Below, in pieces: positions 1-6,281 of a stretch of 12,148 nucleotides of DNA. Under the pieces are notes generated by a model that saw only the letters and a program-made list of their open reading frames with translations, was not told the origin of the DNA and made no database searches. Both the position numbers and the translations under genes were made by a program. The stretch is from UBA3818 sp051881895 (GTDB lineage: Bacteria; Bacillota; Clostridia; Oscillospirales; Ruminococcaceae). The stretch is taken from assembly GCA_051881895.1 (NCBI GenBank), contig JBJEQT010000102.1, positions 1 to 12,148 on the forward strand, written 5' to 3'. Every line of letters begins with the position of its first letter. The stretch's first letter is position 1.

Positions 1-179
1 CGTTTTTAACGCTGCTGGTGGATTTTTGGCAAGGCGGCGTCAGCTGGCTGGATTTTTCCTTTTCGGTGGTCATTGCCCTGTTGGTAATCTGGATGCACCG
101 GTCGAATATCAAACGGCTGCTTAACGGGACCGAGAACCGCTTTGGCAGCAAGAAAACAAGCAGCGAGGAGAAAAAGTAA
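1..179 (+). CDS. plsY: PlsY glycerol-3-phosphate acyltransferase, C-terminal part
   Basis: The 5' end lies outside the window. The first complete codon is at position 3 and about 58 residues are visible before TAA at 177-179. PlsY is a multi-pass membrane enzyme that transfers an acyl group from acyl-phosphate to glycerol-3-phosphate, the first step of phospholipid synthesis in most Gram-positive bacteria. The visible part holds a last hydrophobic helix (VVIALLVIW) followed by HRSNIKRLLNGTENRF, which matches the family's conserved C-terminal signature of NIKRL then GTE. A short lysine-rich cytoplasmic tail follows. The stop lies two bases before gpsA, whose product supplies the substrate of PlsY, so the two genes are almost certainly cotranscribed. 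The family call is secure; only the C-terminus can be judged. Confidence 0.9.
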   Translation, partial: FLTLLVDFWQGGVSWLDFSFSVVIALLVIWMHRSNIKRLLNGTENRFGSKKTSSEEKK

Positions 180-181
180 CG

Positions 182-1189
182 ATGGCAAAGATTGCGGTAT
201 TGGGCTGTGGTTTTGGCACCGCGCTGGCGGTGATGGCTGACGGGTGTGGCCATCAGGTTACGCTGTGGTCGCTGTTCCCGCAGGAGCTGGAAGAGATCCG
301 GCGGGACGGGGAACAGAAAAAGCTTTTGCCGGGCGTGCCGGTGACAGAGCGGATCGCATTGACCAGCGATATTTCCTGCCTGGCGGACTGCGATTTGTGC
401 ATTATGGCGGTCCCTTCTTTTGCGGTGCGCCAAACCGCGCAGCGGGCGGCCCCTTATCTGCGGGAGGGCGCTATTGTACTCAATGTAGCCAAAGGGCTGG
501 AAGATAAAACCTATAAACGTCTTTCACAGGTATTGGAAGAGGAACTCCCGCAGCAGAAGATCGTTGTCATGTCCGGCCCTTCCCATGCGGAAGAGGTTGG
601 CAGGGGCGTGCCGACGACGATTACCGTTGCTTCCCGGGAGCGGGCGGCGGCGGAAGAGGTCCAGGATCTGTTAATGAACCTCACCTTGCGGCTGTATGTG
701 AACGACGATGTGACCGGCGTGGAGTTGGGCGGCGCTTTGAAAAACGTCATTGCGCTGGCGGCTGGAATCGCCGACGGCCTGCAGCTGGGGGATAACGCAA
801 AAGCGGCGCTGATGACCCGCGGGATCACGGAGATCGCGCGTCTGGGGGTAGCCATGGGCGCGAAAACCGAAACGTTCGCGGGATTGTCCGGAATCGGCGA
901 TTTGATTGTTACCTGTACGAGCATGCATTCCCGCAACCGGCGGGCCGGCATTCTGATCGGACAGGGGAAAAGCGCCGAAGAAGCGGTACGCGCGGTGGGA
1001 ACGGTGGAAGGATATCCCTGCGCGAAAACAGCTTATGAGCTTGGCCAGAAGCTTCGGGTGGAAATGCCGATTGTAGAGCAGTCCTATGCGGTGCTGTACG
1101 AGGGCAAATCGCCGGCGCAGGCGCTGCGGGATTTAATGACCCGTCCTAAACGCCATGAGTCGGAAGTAATCTGGCTTTTGGGAAGATAG
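182..1189 (+). CDS. gpsA: NAD(P)H-dependent glycerol-3-phosphate dehydrogenase
   Basis: GpsA reduces dihydroxyacetone phosphate to sn-glycerol-3-phosphate in the cytoplasm, feeding PlsY just upstream. The 335-residue length is normal. Visible motifs are the N-terminal Rossmann loop (residues 8-13, GCGFGT), NVAKGLE around K104, MSGPSHAEEV at 130-139, GGALKNVIALAAG with the probable catalytic K187, and GLSGIGDLIVTC at 234-245 followed by SRNRRAG. The start is ATG 182. A GAGGAG at 165-170, inside the plsY coding end, gives a rather long 11-base spacing. The glycine loop is odd: the family usually shows GxGxWGTALA or GxGxFGTALA, but here one residue appears to be missing before Phe11, giving GxGxG. 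The rest of the protein looks intact, so I expect a functional enzyme, but that point deserves checking. An intrinsic terminator follows directly. Confidence 0.96.
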   Translation: MAKIAVLGCGFGTALAVMADGCGHQVTLWSLFPQELEEIRRDGEQKKLLPGVPVTERIALTSDISCLADCDLCIMAVPSFAVRQTAQRAAPYLREGAIVLNVAKGLEDKTYKRLSQVLEEELPQQKIVVMSGPSHAEEVGRGVPTTITVASRERAAAEEVQDLLMNLTLRLYVNDDVTGVELGGALKNVIALAAGIADGLQLGDNAKAALMTRGITEIARLGVAMGAKTETFAGLSGIGDLIVTCTSMHSRNRRAGILIGQGKSAEEAVRAVGTVEGYPCAKTAYELGQKLRVEMPIVEQSYAVLYEGKSPAQALRDLMTRPKRHESEVIWLLGR

Positions 1190-1195
1190 ATACGG

Positions 1196-1240
1196 AAAAT
1201 ACCCTGTATCCGAAACTCGGATGCAGGGTATTTTATTGTA
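1196..1240 (+). terminator. Intrinsic terminator of plsY-gpsA
   Basis: A 17-bp stem (1196-1212 with 1218-1234, one G-U wobble) closes a five-base loop, AAACT. The stem runs AAAATACCCTGTATCCG against its complement, so its own 3' arm supplies the T-rich end (TATTTTATT). It begins seven bases after the gpsA stop. The A-rich left arm means it could also work from the other strand. Confidence 0.85.
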
Positions 1241-1362
1241 CAAACTGGATGAAAATTTGTTTGAAAAGCCGGACGAAGACAAAGGGGCGCCTGAGTCAAA
1301 GAGGATTCTTTTGCCGCTGCACCCGCTGCCCAGAGCAGACAGGACGATCTGCTTTTAAAATG

Positions 1363-1392
1363 AAAAAGGGCTGCCATCAGGCAGCCCTTTTT
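1363..1392 (-). terminator. Intrinsic terminator of rpmB, probably bidirectional
   Basis: A perfect 13-bp stem, 1363-1375 (AAAAAGGGCTGCC) with 1380-1392, closes a four-base loop, ATCA. Read on the minus strand it follows the rpmB stop by 15 bases and ends in a T run. On the plus strand it also ends in five T, so it would stop any readthrough from gpsA. Confidence 0.88.
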
Positions 1393-1407
1393 GGTAACAG
1401 TCATTCA

Positions 1408-1596
1408 CTAGATTGCACGAGTCACTTTATTCGAACGCAGGCAACGGGTGCAGGCATAAATGTGGCGAGGAGATCCGTCAACGATTGCCTTTACACGCTT
1501 TACATTCGGTTTCCAAGTTCTGTTGGAACGTCTGTGAGAATGGGAAACCTTAATTCCGAAAGTGACACCTTTTCCGCAGATGTCGCATTTTGCCAT
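1408..1596 (-). CDS. rpmB: 50S ribosomal protein L28, zinc-binding type
   Basis: This is the 62-residue ribosomal protein L28 of the large subunit. The N-terminus MAKCDICGKGVTFG, the central SHSHRRSNRTWKPNV and the later HIYACTRCLRS are diagnostic. C4, C7, C49 and C52 form two CxxC pairs, so this is the zinc-ribbon (C+) paralogue type rather than the zinc-free form made under zinc limitation in some bacteria. The start has a very strong ribosome site on the minus strand: AAAGGAGGTG (plus-strand 1604-1613), seven bases before the ATG. The gene is transcribed alone, against its neighbours, from its own promoter (1640-1668) to its own terminator (1363-1392). It is convergent with gpsA and divergent from the M50 protease operon. 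Confidence 0.97.
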   Translation of the reverse strand: MAKCDICGKGVTFGIKVSHSHRRSNRTWKPNVKRVKAIVDGSPRHIYACTRCLRSNKVTRAI

Positions 1597-1639
1597 AGGT
1601 CTGCACCTCCTTTAACGCATATAAAAAGTCAACATTGAT

Positions 1640-1668
1640 ATACTATCAGATTTTGAAAATGAAATCAA
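1640..1668 (-). promoter_or_regulatory. Probable sigma-A promoter of rpmB
   Basis: On the minus strand, TTGATT (plus 1663-1668) and TAGTAT (plus 1640-1645) are separated by exactly 17 bases. TG one base before the -10 box makes it an extended -10 promoter. Transcription would start near 1633, about 37 bases before the rpmB ATG. Confidence 0.75.
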
Positions 1669-1677
1669 GCTTTTTTT

Positions 1678-1719
1678 AAAATAAATTTGGGTGTTCTTGA
1701 AAAAGAAACGATTTATTTT
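1678..1719. repeat. Nested AT-rich inverted repeat between divergent promoters
   Basis: AAAATAAAT at 1678-1686 is the exact reverse complement of 1711-1719. Inside it, TTCTT (1694-1698) and AAGAA (1703-1707) form a second inverted repeat around GAAA. It lies between the -35 boxes of rpmB (leftward) and of the M50 operon (rightward), so it is probably not transcribed. It could be a protein-binding site or chance in AT-rich DNA. Confidence 0.4.
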
Positions 1720-1737
1720 TGCAAAAACAGTGAAACC

Positions 1738-1766
1738 TTGTGTTGACGATTCATTTTTAGTATAAT
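1738..1766 (+). promoter_or_regulatory. Probable promoter of the M50-scpAB operon
   Basis: A perfect TATAAT lies at 1761-1766. TTGTGT at 1738-1743 is 17 bases upstream. A better -35 match, TTGACG at 1743-1748, would leave only 12 bases, which is too short, so the -35 choice is uncertain. Transcription would start near 1773, too close to a GTG at 1780 to translate from it and consistent with the TTG start at 1804. Confidence 0.6.
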
Positions 1767-1803
1767 AAAACAGAAACGTGTGAACAGAAACGGAGAGACT
1801 GGA

Positions 1804-2463
1804 TTGAACAATGAAACCGTAATCCGATATTTGACGATGGCTGTGGTTGTGGTGACTGCGCTGCCCGTCCACGAACTGGCGCACGGCTTGGCTGCAGATC
1901 GTTTGGGCGACCATACGGCCAGGGAACAGGGGAGGCTGACCTTGAACCCATTTGCGCATCTGGATCTGTTCGGAACGCTGGCGCTTTTGCTTTTTGGGTT
2001 TGGCTGGGCCAAGCCGGTCCCGGTCAATCCAGGCCATTTTAAAAAGCCCAAGCGCGACATGGCCCTGACTGCTTTGGCCGGCCCTGCGTCCAATGTTCTG
2101 TTGGCTCTGCTGCTGATGGTAATTTTTAAAGTGTACATGTTCTACGGGAACATTGGCAGCGCGGCGGGGCTTATGTTTGGGCAGATTATTTATACGATCC
2201 TCTGGACGAATCTGACCCTGGCGGTTTTTAACCTGCTGCCGGTGCCGCCGCTGGATGGCGCGAAAATTTTAAATGCGGTACTGCCTTTTTCGTTCCAGAT
2301 AAAAATGCGGAAATACGAAAAGTATTTTTATGTGGCGCTGGTCCTTTGTTTGTATCTCGGCTTTTTGCAGATCCCGCTTAATTTTTTGGGGGACATGCTG
2401 TTTCGTGGTTTGAATTGGGCAACGGCCCCGGTGGACCTGCTGCTTCAGATGATAGGGGGCTGA
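1804..2463 (+). CDS. M50-family site-2 protease-like membrane metalloprotease
   Basis: A short site-2 protease of the peptidase M50 family, 219 residues from the chosen start, built almost wholly of membrane helices. The zinc motif HELAH is at 23-27 inside the first hydrophobic stretch. LNPFAHLDLFGT follows at 47-58, and the second zinc-site motif, NLLPVPPLDG, is at 143-152 with Asp151 as the probable third ligand. These enzymes cut substrates within or beside the membrane; the substrate of this minimal subfamily is unknown. I chose TTG 1804 because GGAG at 1792-1795 sits eight bases upstream. An in-frame GTG at 1780 has no ribosome site and would fall almost at the transcription start. The stop is one base before scpA, and this pairing with scpAB is often seen in Firmicutes. 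All key residues are present. Confidence 0.88.
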   Translation: MNNETVIRYLTMAVVVVTALPVHELAHGLAADRLGDHTAREQGRLTLNPFAHLDLFGTLALLLFGFGWAKPVPVNPGHFKKPKRDMALTALAGPASNVLLALLLMVIFKVYMFYGNIGSAAGLMFGQIIYTILWTNLTLAVFNLLPVPPLDGAKILNAVLPFSFQIKMRKYEKYFYVALVLCLYLGFLQIPLNFLGDMLFRGLNWATAPVDLLLQMIGG

Positions 2464-2464
2464 C

Positions 2465-3205
2465 ATGGAAAAGCTGACATTTAAGCTTGAGCAGTTTGAA
2501 GGTCCGCTGGACCTGCTGCTGCACCTGATTGCCAAACATAAACTGAATTTATACGATATTCCCATTGATCTGCTGCTGGAACAGTATCTGGCGCAGATGG
2601 AGCAGATCCCTTTCGCGGATTTGGAGGCAGCCAGCGATTTTCTGGAGATGGCATCTCGGCTGGTTTATATGAAGTCTGCCATGCTGCTGCCGAAGTATGA
2701 GGATGAGGGAGAAGATCTGAAGCGGGAATTGACCGGCCAGTTGCTGGAATACCAGGCCTGCCGGGAAGCCGCGTCGCTGCTTGCGCAAAGATGGCGGGCG
2801 GACAGGCTGTTTTGCCGGCCGGCTACCGTGTTGGAGCCCGATATGCTGTACCGCCATCAGCATGAGCCGGCGGAGATTTTAGGCGCGTATCTTTCAGTGC
2901 TGGGAAAGGTCAAACGGAAAATGCCGCCTCCAAAAGAGGCTTTTTCGGGCATTGTCAAGCATCGGGTGGTATCTGTGCAGTCGCGCATTCTTATCATCCT
3001 GAACACGCTGTACCGGCAAAAAACCATGGAATACAAAAGTTTGTTTGCCCGGTCGGAAGACCGTTCGGAAATGGTTGCAACTTTTTTGGCGGTGCTGGAA
3101 CTGGTAAAATCAAAGCGGATTGTAGTGGATGAAGGCGGGCAGATCGCTTTCGGACAAAATCGGTCGCCGTTACCGGCGGAGAATGAGCGGGAGGAGAGCC
3201 AATGA
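2465..3205 (+). CDS. scpA: Segregation and condensation protein A
   Basis: ScpA is the kleisin subunit of the SMC-ScpA-ScpB condensin, which organises and helps segregate the chromosome. The 246-residue protein starts with the family signature FKLEQFEGPLDLLLHLI (residues 6-22). IPIDLLLEQYLAQM and a helical region with EMASRLVYMKSAMLLP (61-76) follow. This N-terminal domain binds the SMC neck. The C-terminal winged helix, roughly 165-235, binds the SMC head cap. The start at ATG 2465 is preceded by AGGGGG at 2454-2459. It begins one base after the M50 stop and overlaps scpB by four bases (ATGA at 3202-3205), a standard sign of translational coupling. No unusual residues are seen. Confidence 0.97.
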   Translation: MEKLTFKLEQFEGPLDLLLHLIAKHKLNLYDIPIDLLLEQYLAQMEQIPFADLEAASDFLEMASRLVYMKSAMLLPKYEDEGEDLKRELTGQLLEYQACREAASLLAQRWRADRLFCRPATVLEPDMLYRHQHEPAEILGAYLSVLGKVKRKMPPPKEAFSGIVKHRVVSVQSRILIILNTLYRQKTMEYKSLFARSEDRSEMVATFLAVLELVKSKRIVVDEGGQIAFGQNRSPLPAENEREESQ

Positions 3206-3768
3206 GGCTGACCAAGACAGAAAAAGCGGCAGTGGCCGTGTTATTCGCCAGCGGGGAACCTATCCCGGTTTCCAGGCTGAGCCAGGTGTTTGACTGCGAT
3301 GACGCGGCATCCCACTGGATGATGCGCCGCGTGATGGATTATTTTGACGAAGAAGAAAGTCCTTTGCAGGTGCTGCGGCTGGAGGATCAGTATCAGATGA
3401 CCACCCGGGAGGAATTCCGGGAGCCGGTGAAAAAGGCGCTGGAAATAAAAAAAAGCCAGCCTTTGTCCCAGGCAGCCATGGAAGTGCTTGCTATTGTAGC
3501 GTACAACCAGCCGGTGACAAAATCCTTTGTGGAACAGATCCGCGGGGTGGATTCTTCCAGCACCGTTAACACCTTGGTGGAGCGGGGACTTTTGGAAGAA
3601 AGGGGAAGGCTGGATTTGCCGGGCCGCCCGGTTTCTTACGGGACGACGCCGCATTTTCTGCGCAGCTTTGGGCTGTCGTCAGTAGGGGAGCTGCCCTTGG
3701 TACCGCCAAACGGCGAAGAGGAAGCGGAACTGGAAGGACAGGTACGAATGGAAGAAACCCAATCTTAA
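3202..3768 (+). CDS. scpB: Segregation and condensation protein B
   Basis: ScpB dimerises and binds the middle of ScpA in the SMC condensin complex. The 188-residue protein has the expected two winged helices. The first runs over about residues 5-80 (TEKAAVAVLFASGEPIPVSRL, then LQVLRLEDQYQMTTREEF). The second, at about 85-160, carries the highly conserved LSQAAMEVLAIVAYNQPVTK (88-107), EQIRGVDSSSTVNTLVERGLL and GRPVSYGTTPHFLRSFGL. A GGGAGGAGAG-type ribosome site within the end of scpA precedes ATG 3202, and the four-base overlap suggests coupled translation that keeps the two subunits balanced. The acidic C-terminal tail (170-188) is variable in the family. Confidence 0.97.
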   Translation: MRLTKTEKAAVAVLFASGEPIPVSRLSQVFDCDDAASHWMMRRVMDYFDEEESPLQVLRLEDQYQMTTREEFREPVKKALEIKKSQPLSQAAMEVLAIVAYNQPVTKSFVEQIRGVDSSSTVNTLVERGLLEERGRLDLPGRPVSYGTTPHFLRSFGLSSVGELPLVPPNGEEEAELEGQVRMEETQS

Positions 3769-3789
3769 TTTAGAAATCGGTGTGACGCC

Positions 3790-4521
3790 ATGGCAGGTTG
3801 GATCATTTTAGGAGCTGTTTCGGCGCTGATTCTGCTTTTCCTGTTGTCCAATGTCCGGCTGCTTTTCCGGTATGACAACGGGGAGGTCTTTTTACAGGCC
3901 CGTTGGCTGTTTTTCCGGTATCAAATTATGCCGGAGCCTGAGAAGCGAAAAAAGAAAAAACGCGAAAAAGCAAAAAAAGAACAGAAAAATCATACTCCAT
4001 CCCCCAACAATCAGGGTGACCACCCAAGCGATTCCGACGGGACGGAAGAGGAAAATGCCGTCCGTCCGGCCCCCAAAATGCCAGAAGAGGCGGGAGCAAA
4101 CGGCGGAAAAGAAAAGGACGTCTCACGAGCATCTGATGGGGAGTCGAAAACATTGCAGGCAACGATCCGTCAGGTGTTGGACCTGCTCCAATCGGCCAAG
4201 CGGCCGGTCCGGATTTTATACCGGCATTTGTGGGTGCGGCGGCTCAATTTTAATCTGGTCGTGGCCAGAGAAGACGCGGCGCAGACTGCGATTGCCTATG
4301 GGCAGATGAACGGATGGGTTCATGGCGCTTACGCCGCCCTCAGCCATTTTGTCCGGATGAAAAAGGGCCGGGTATCGGTGCAGGCAGATTATCTGTCGCA
4401 GAAGGACCGGCTGCAGGTATCTTTTCTGCTGACCCTGCGGGTTCTTTTCCTGCTGGCGGCGGCCGTTGGATTCCTTGCCCGCTTTTTGTGGGCAACTATC
4501 CGCAGGCCATCTGGGGGCTGA
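3790..4521 (+). CDS. DUF2953-family membrane protein
   Basis: A 243-residue protein that I assign to DUF2953, a Firmicutes family of unknown function usually encoded beside a GerW/YtfJ gene. An N-terminal membrane helix spans about 4-22 and a typical short domain, LFRYDNGEVFLQARWLFFRYQIMP, follows. Residues 50-120 are a charged, low-complexity linker: first lysine-rich (KRKKKKREKAKKE at 52-64), then acidic with Pro, Gly and Ser. The conserved core lies at about 122-210 (LLQSAKRPVRILYRHLWVRRLNFNLVVAREDAAQTAIAYGQMNG), with a second membrane helix at 211-235. The start has only a weak ribosome site (GGTG), so coupling from scpB, 21 bases upstream, is likely. No function can be named from sequence. 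The family call rests on the core motif and the neighbouring gene. Confidence 0.8.
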   Translation: MAGWIILGAVSALILLFLLSNVRLLFRYDNGEVFLQARWLFFRYQIMPEPEKRKKKKREKAKKEQKNHTPSPNNQGDHPSDSDGTEEENAVRPAPKMPEEAGANGGKEKDVSRASDGESKTLQATIRQVLDLLQSAKRPVRILYRHLWVRRLNFNLVVAREDAAQTAIAYGQMNGWVHGAYAALSHFVRMKKGRVSVQADYLSQKDRLQVSFLLTLRVLFLLAAAVGFLARFLWATIRRPSGG

Positions 4522-4623
4522 TGGTTTTCGCACAAGAACAACCGGGGTGAAGGAAGAAAACAAAAAGAAAATAGCTGCCCGGATCAAGGGGCAGAAAAAT
4601 CAAACTGAAAGGGAGAAAAGGAC

Positions 4624-5016
4624 ATGAGTCAGGGAAATTTAGAGGGTTTACTGAATTGTTCATTGGAAAAACTCAAAGGGCTGGTGGACGTCAATACTAT
4701 CATCGGGGAGCCGATTACCGCCCCGGATGGAACGATTATTGTGCCGGTATCGAAAGTGGCGTTTGGTTACGGTTCCGGCGGCAGTGATTTCGGCGGCGAT
4801 AAGCCCAAAGATCTGTTCGGCGGCGGTTCCGGCGCGGGCGTGTCGATCCAGCCGCTGGCTTTCCTGGTAATCCAGGAGGGAAATGTGCGGCTGCTGCAAA
4901 TGCAGAATTACGACAACACAGCTGACCGGGCAGTGGGGATCGTACCCGACCTGATCGATAAATTTGCCGACATCTTCTCGAAAAATAAAAAAGAAAAGAC
5001 AGAGCGGGAACAGTAA
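4624..5016 (+). CDS. ytfJ: GerW-family (YtfJ) sporulation-associated protein
   Basis: A 130-residue member of the GerW/YtfJ family. In Bacillus a member of this family is made in the forespore and is needed for normal germination; its biochemical role is unknown. Hallmarks here are LKGLVDVNTIIGEPITAPDGTIIVPVSKVAFGYGSGG (17-53), a glycine-rich segment (49-72), then GVSIQPLAFLVIQEGNVRLLQM (72-93). The C-terminal tail is charged. ATG 4624 follows GGGAG at 4612-4616. A 102-base gap separates it from the DUF2953 gene, with no clear promoter or terminator inside it; a 6-bp hairpin at 4575-4594 lacks a T run. Together with the DacF-type gene next door it is the best hint in the window that the organism makes spores. 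Confidence 0.92.
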   Translation: MSQGNLEGLLNCSLEKLKGLVDVNTIIGEPITAPDGTIIVPVSKVAFGYGSGGSDFGGDKPKDLFGGGSGAGVSIQPLAFLVIQEGNVRLLQMQNYDNTADRAVGIVPDLIDKFADIFSKNKKEKTEREQ

Positions 5017-5040
5017 GAAAACCTCTTTTGTATAAGAAAG

Positions 5041-5073
5041 CCATCCCCGGCATAGATTGTATGGGGGGGATGG
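5041..5073 (+). promoter_or_regulatory. Hairpin that could mask the dacF ribosome site
   Basis: CCATCCCC (5041-5048) is the exact complement of GGGGATGG (5066-5073), with a 17-base loop. The right arm takes up most of the G run (5063-5069) that is the only ribosome-site candidate for ATG 5076. The pairing is seen directly; a role in controlling translation is inference. Confidence 0.45.
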
Positions 5074-5075
5074 AT

Positions 5076-6248
5076 ATGAAACGTCTGATCGGATGGGCTT
5101 TTGTCATTTTGCTTTTGGCTTTTCCGTGTCTGCAGGTATCGGCTGCCGCGTCGGCAGATGATGCGAATACGGGAAACCAGGTGCAGCTTCCGGACCCTCC
5201 TGCGGAGATAGACGCGGGCGCCTATATCCTGATGGAAATGGAAACCGGGCGGGTACTGTCCGGCAGCAATATCCACCAGAGGCTGGCGATGGCCAGCACG
5301 ACGAAAATCATGACTGCCCTGCTGACTTTGGAGCAGGCGGATTTGGATGATTATTTTACAGTGGATCCAAAAGCGATTTTGGTGGAAGGTTCCTCTATGG
5401 GCCTTTTACCCGGCGATCAGGTGACGCTGCGGGGCCTTGCGGTCGGAATGCTTTTACATTCCGGAAATGACAGCGCGGGTGCGGCCGCGGTAAAGGTTGG
5501 CGGCAGCACCGACCATTTCGTATCCATGATGAACGAGCGGGCGGCCGAAATGGGCCTTGCCGATACCCATTTTGCCACGCCGTCCGGTCTGGACGCGGAC
5601 GATCATTATTCCAGCGCTTACGATATGGCGGTCTTGGCAAAAAATGCGTTGGCCAACGAAGATTTCCTGCAGATCTGTTCAACGGCAAAAACACAGATTT
5701 CTTTTGGAAATCCGCCCTATGCGCGTTGGCTGACCAACCACAACAGGCTGCTGGAAGAGTATGAAGGCTGCATTGGCGTGAAAACCGGATTTACCAAAAA
5801 AGCGGGCAGATGCCTGGTGTCGGCGGCGCGGCGCGGCAGCATTACGCTGATTTGTGTAACGCTTTCGGCTGCAGATGATTGGAACGTGCACAAAAAACTG
5901 TTTGACTATGGCTTTTCCTGCGTGCAGCAGGTGGATTTGGCGGCGTATCTCCCGGAAATTTCGCTGCCTGTCGTAGGAGGCGTCTCTTCCTCGGTCCAGG
6001 CGTTGCCGTCCGGAGATACCAAGACGGTGGTTTTGGCGGGGGAAGAAAGGCAGATCACCGCGAAAGTTTATGTTGAGCCGTTTTATTACGCCCCGCTTTT
6101 GTCGGAACAAAAGGTGGGCGAGGTGTCTTTTTACCTGGGGGAACAGGATTTGGGAAGCTGGGATTTATACCCGCAGCATCCGGTAGAGGCGCAGGAGATA
6201 GAGGAAAAAGGATTTTGGGATTGGGTCAAGGGCTGGTTTGACCGGTAA
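5076..6248 (+). CDS. dacF: D-alanyl-D-alanine carboxypeptidase, DacF type (peptidase S11)
   Basis: A low-molecular-weight penicillin-binding protein that trims the terminal D-Ala from peptidoglycan stem peptides outside the membrane. From ATG 5076 it has 390 residues. A clean signal peptide, MKRLIGWAFVILLLAFPCLQVSA, is probably cut near residue 23-26. The catalytic motifs are STTK at 74-77, SGN at 129-131 and KTG at 236-238. The PBP5-type C-terminal beta domain follows at about 284-365, and the end (KGFWDWVKGWFDR) looks like an amphipathic membrane anchor. In-frame ATGs at 5061 and 5070 and a TTG at 5028 are possible, but 5076 gives the best signal peptide and places the G run 5063-5069 at a good distance. 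DacF in Bacillus belongs to the forespore programme, and the GerW neighbour fits this, but general cell-wall paralogues look alike. Confidence 0.92.
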   Translation: MKRLIGWAFVILLLAFPCLQVSAAASADDANTGNQVQLPDPPAEIDAGAYILMEMETGRVLSGSNIHQRLAMASTTKIMTALLTLEQADLDDYFTVDPKAILVEGSSMGLLPGDQVTLRGLAVGMLLHSGNDSAGAAAVKVGGSTDHFVSMMNERAAEMGLADTHFATPSGLDADDHYSSAYDMAVLAKNALANEDFLQICSTAKTQISFGNPPYARWLTNHNRLLEEYEGCIGVKTGFTKKAGRCLVSAARRGSITLICVTLSAADDWNVHKKLFDYGFSCVQQVDLAAYLPEISLPVVGGVSSSVQALPSGDTKTVVLAGEERQITAKVYVEPFYYAPLLSEQKVGEVSFYLGEQDLGSWDLYPQHPVEAQEIEEKGFWDWVKGWFDR

Positions 6249-6281
6249 AAGCCGTCCCAAAAAAGAACGCCGTGAGGCGGA

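Noticed and set aside
511..951. Minus-strand open frames inside gpsA, and similar long ones inside metK (9042-9677) and the SDR gene (10842-11441)
   Set aside because: They are antisense to well-identified genes, are rich in Arg, Pro, Ser and His as expected from a GC-biased complement, and have no start signals.
1249..1638. Open frame of 129 codons over the rpmB gene on the plus strand
   Set aside because: It crosses the rpmB terminator and lies antisense to a certain ribosomal protein gene. Its product has no family features and no ribosome site.
4575..4594. Hairpin CTGCCC/GGGCAG between the DUF2953 gene and ytfJ
   Set aside because: A six-base stem with no T run on either strand; not a terminator, and probably chance.
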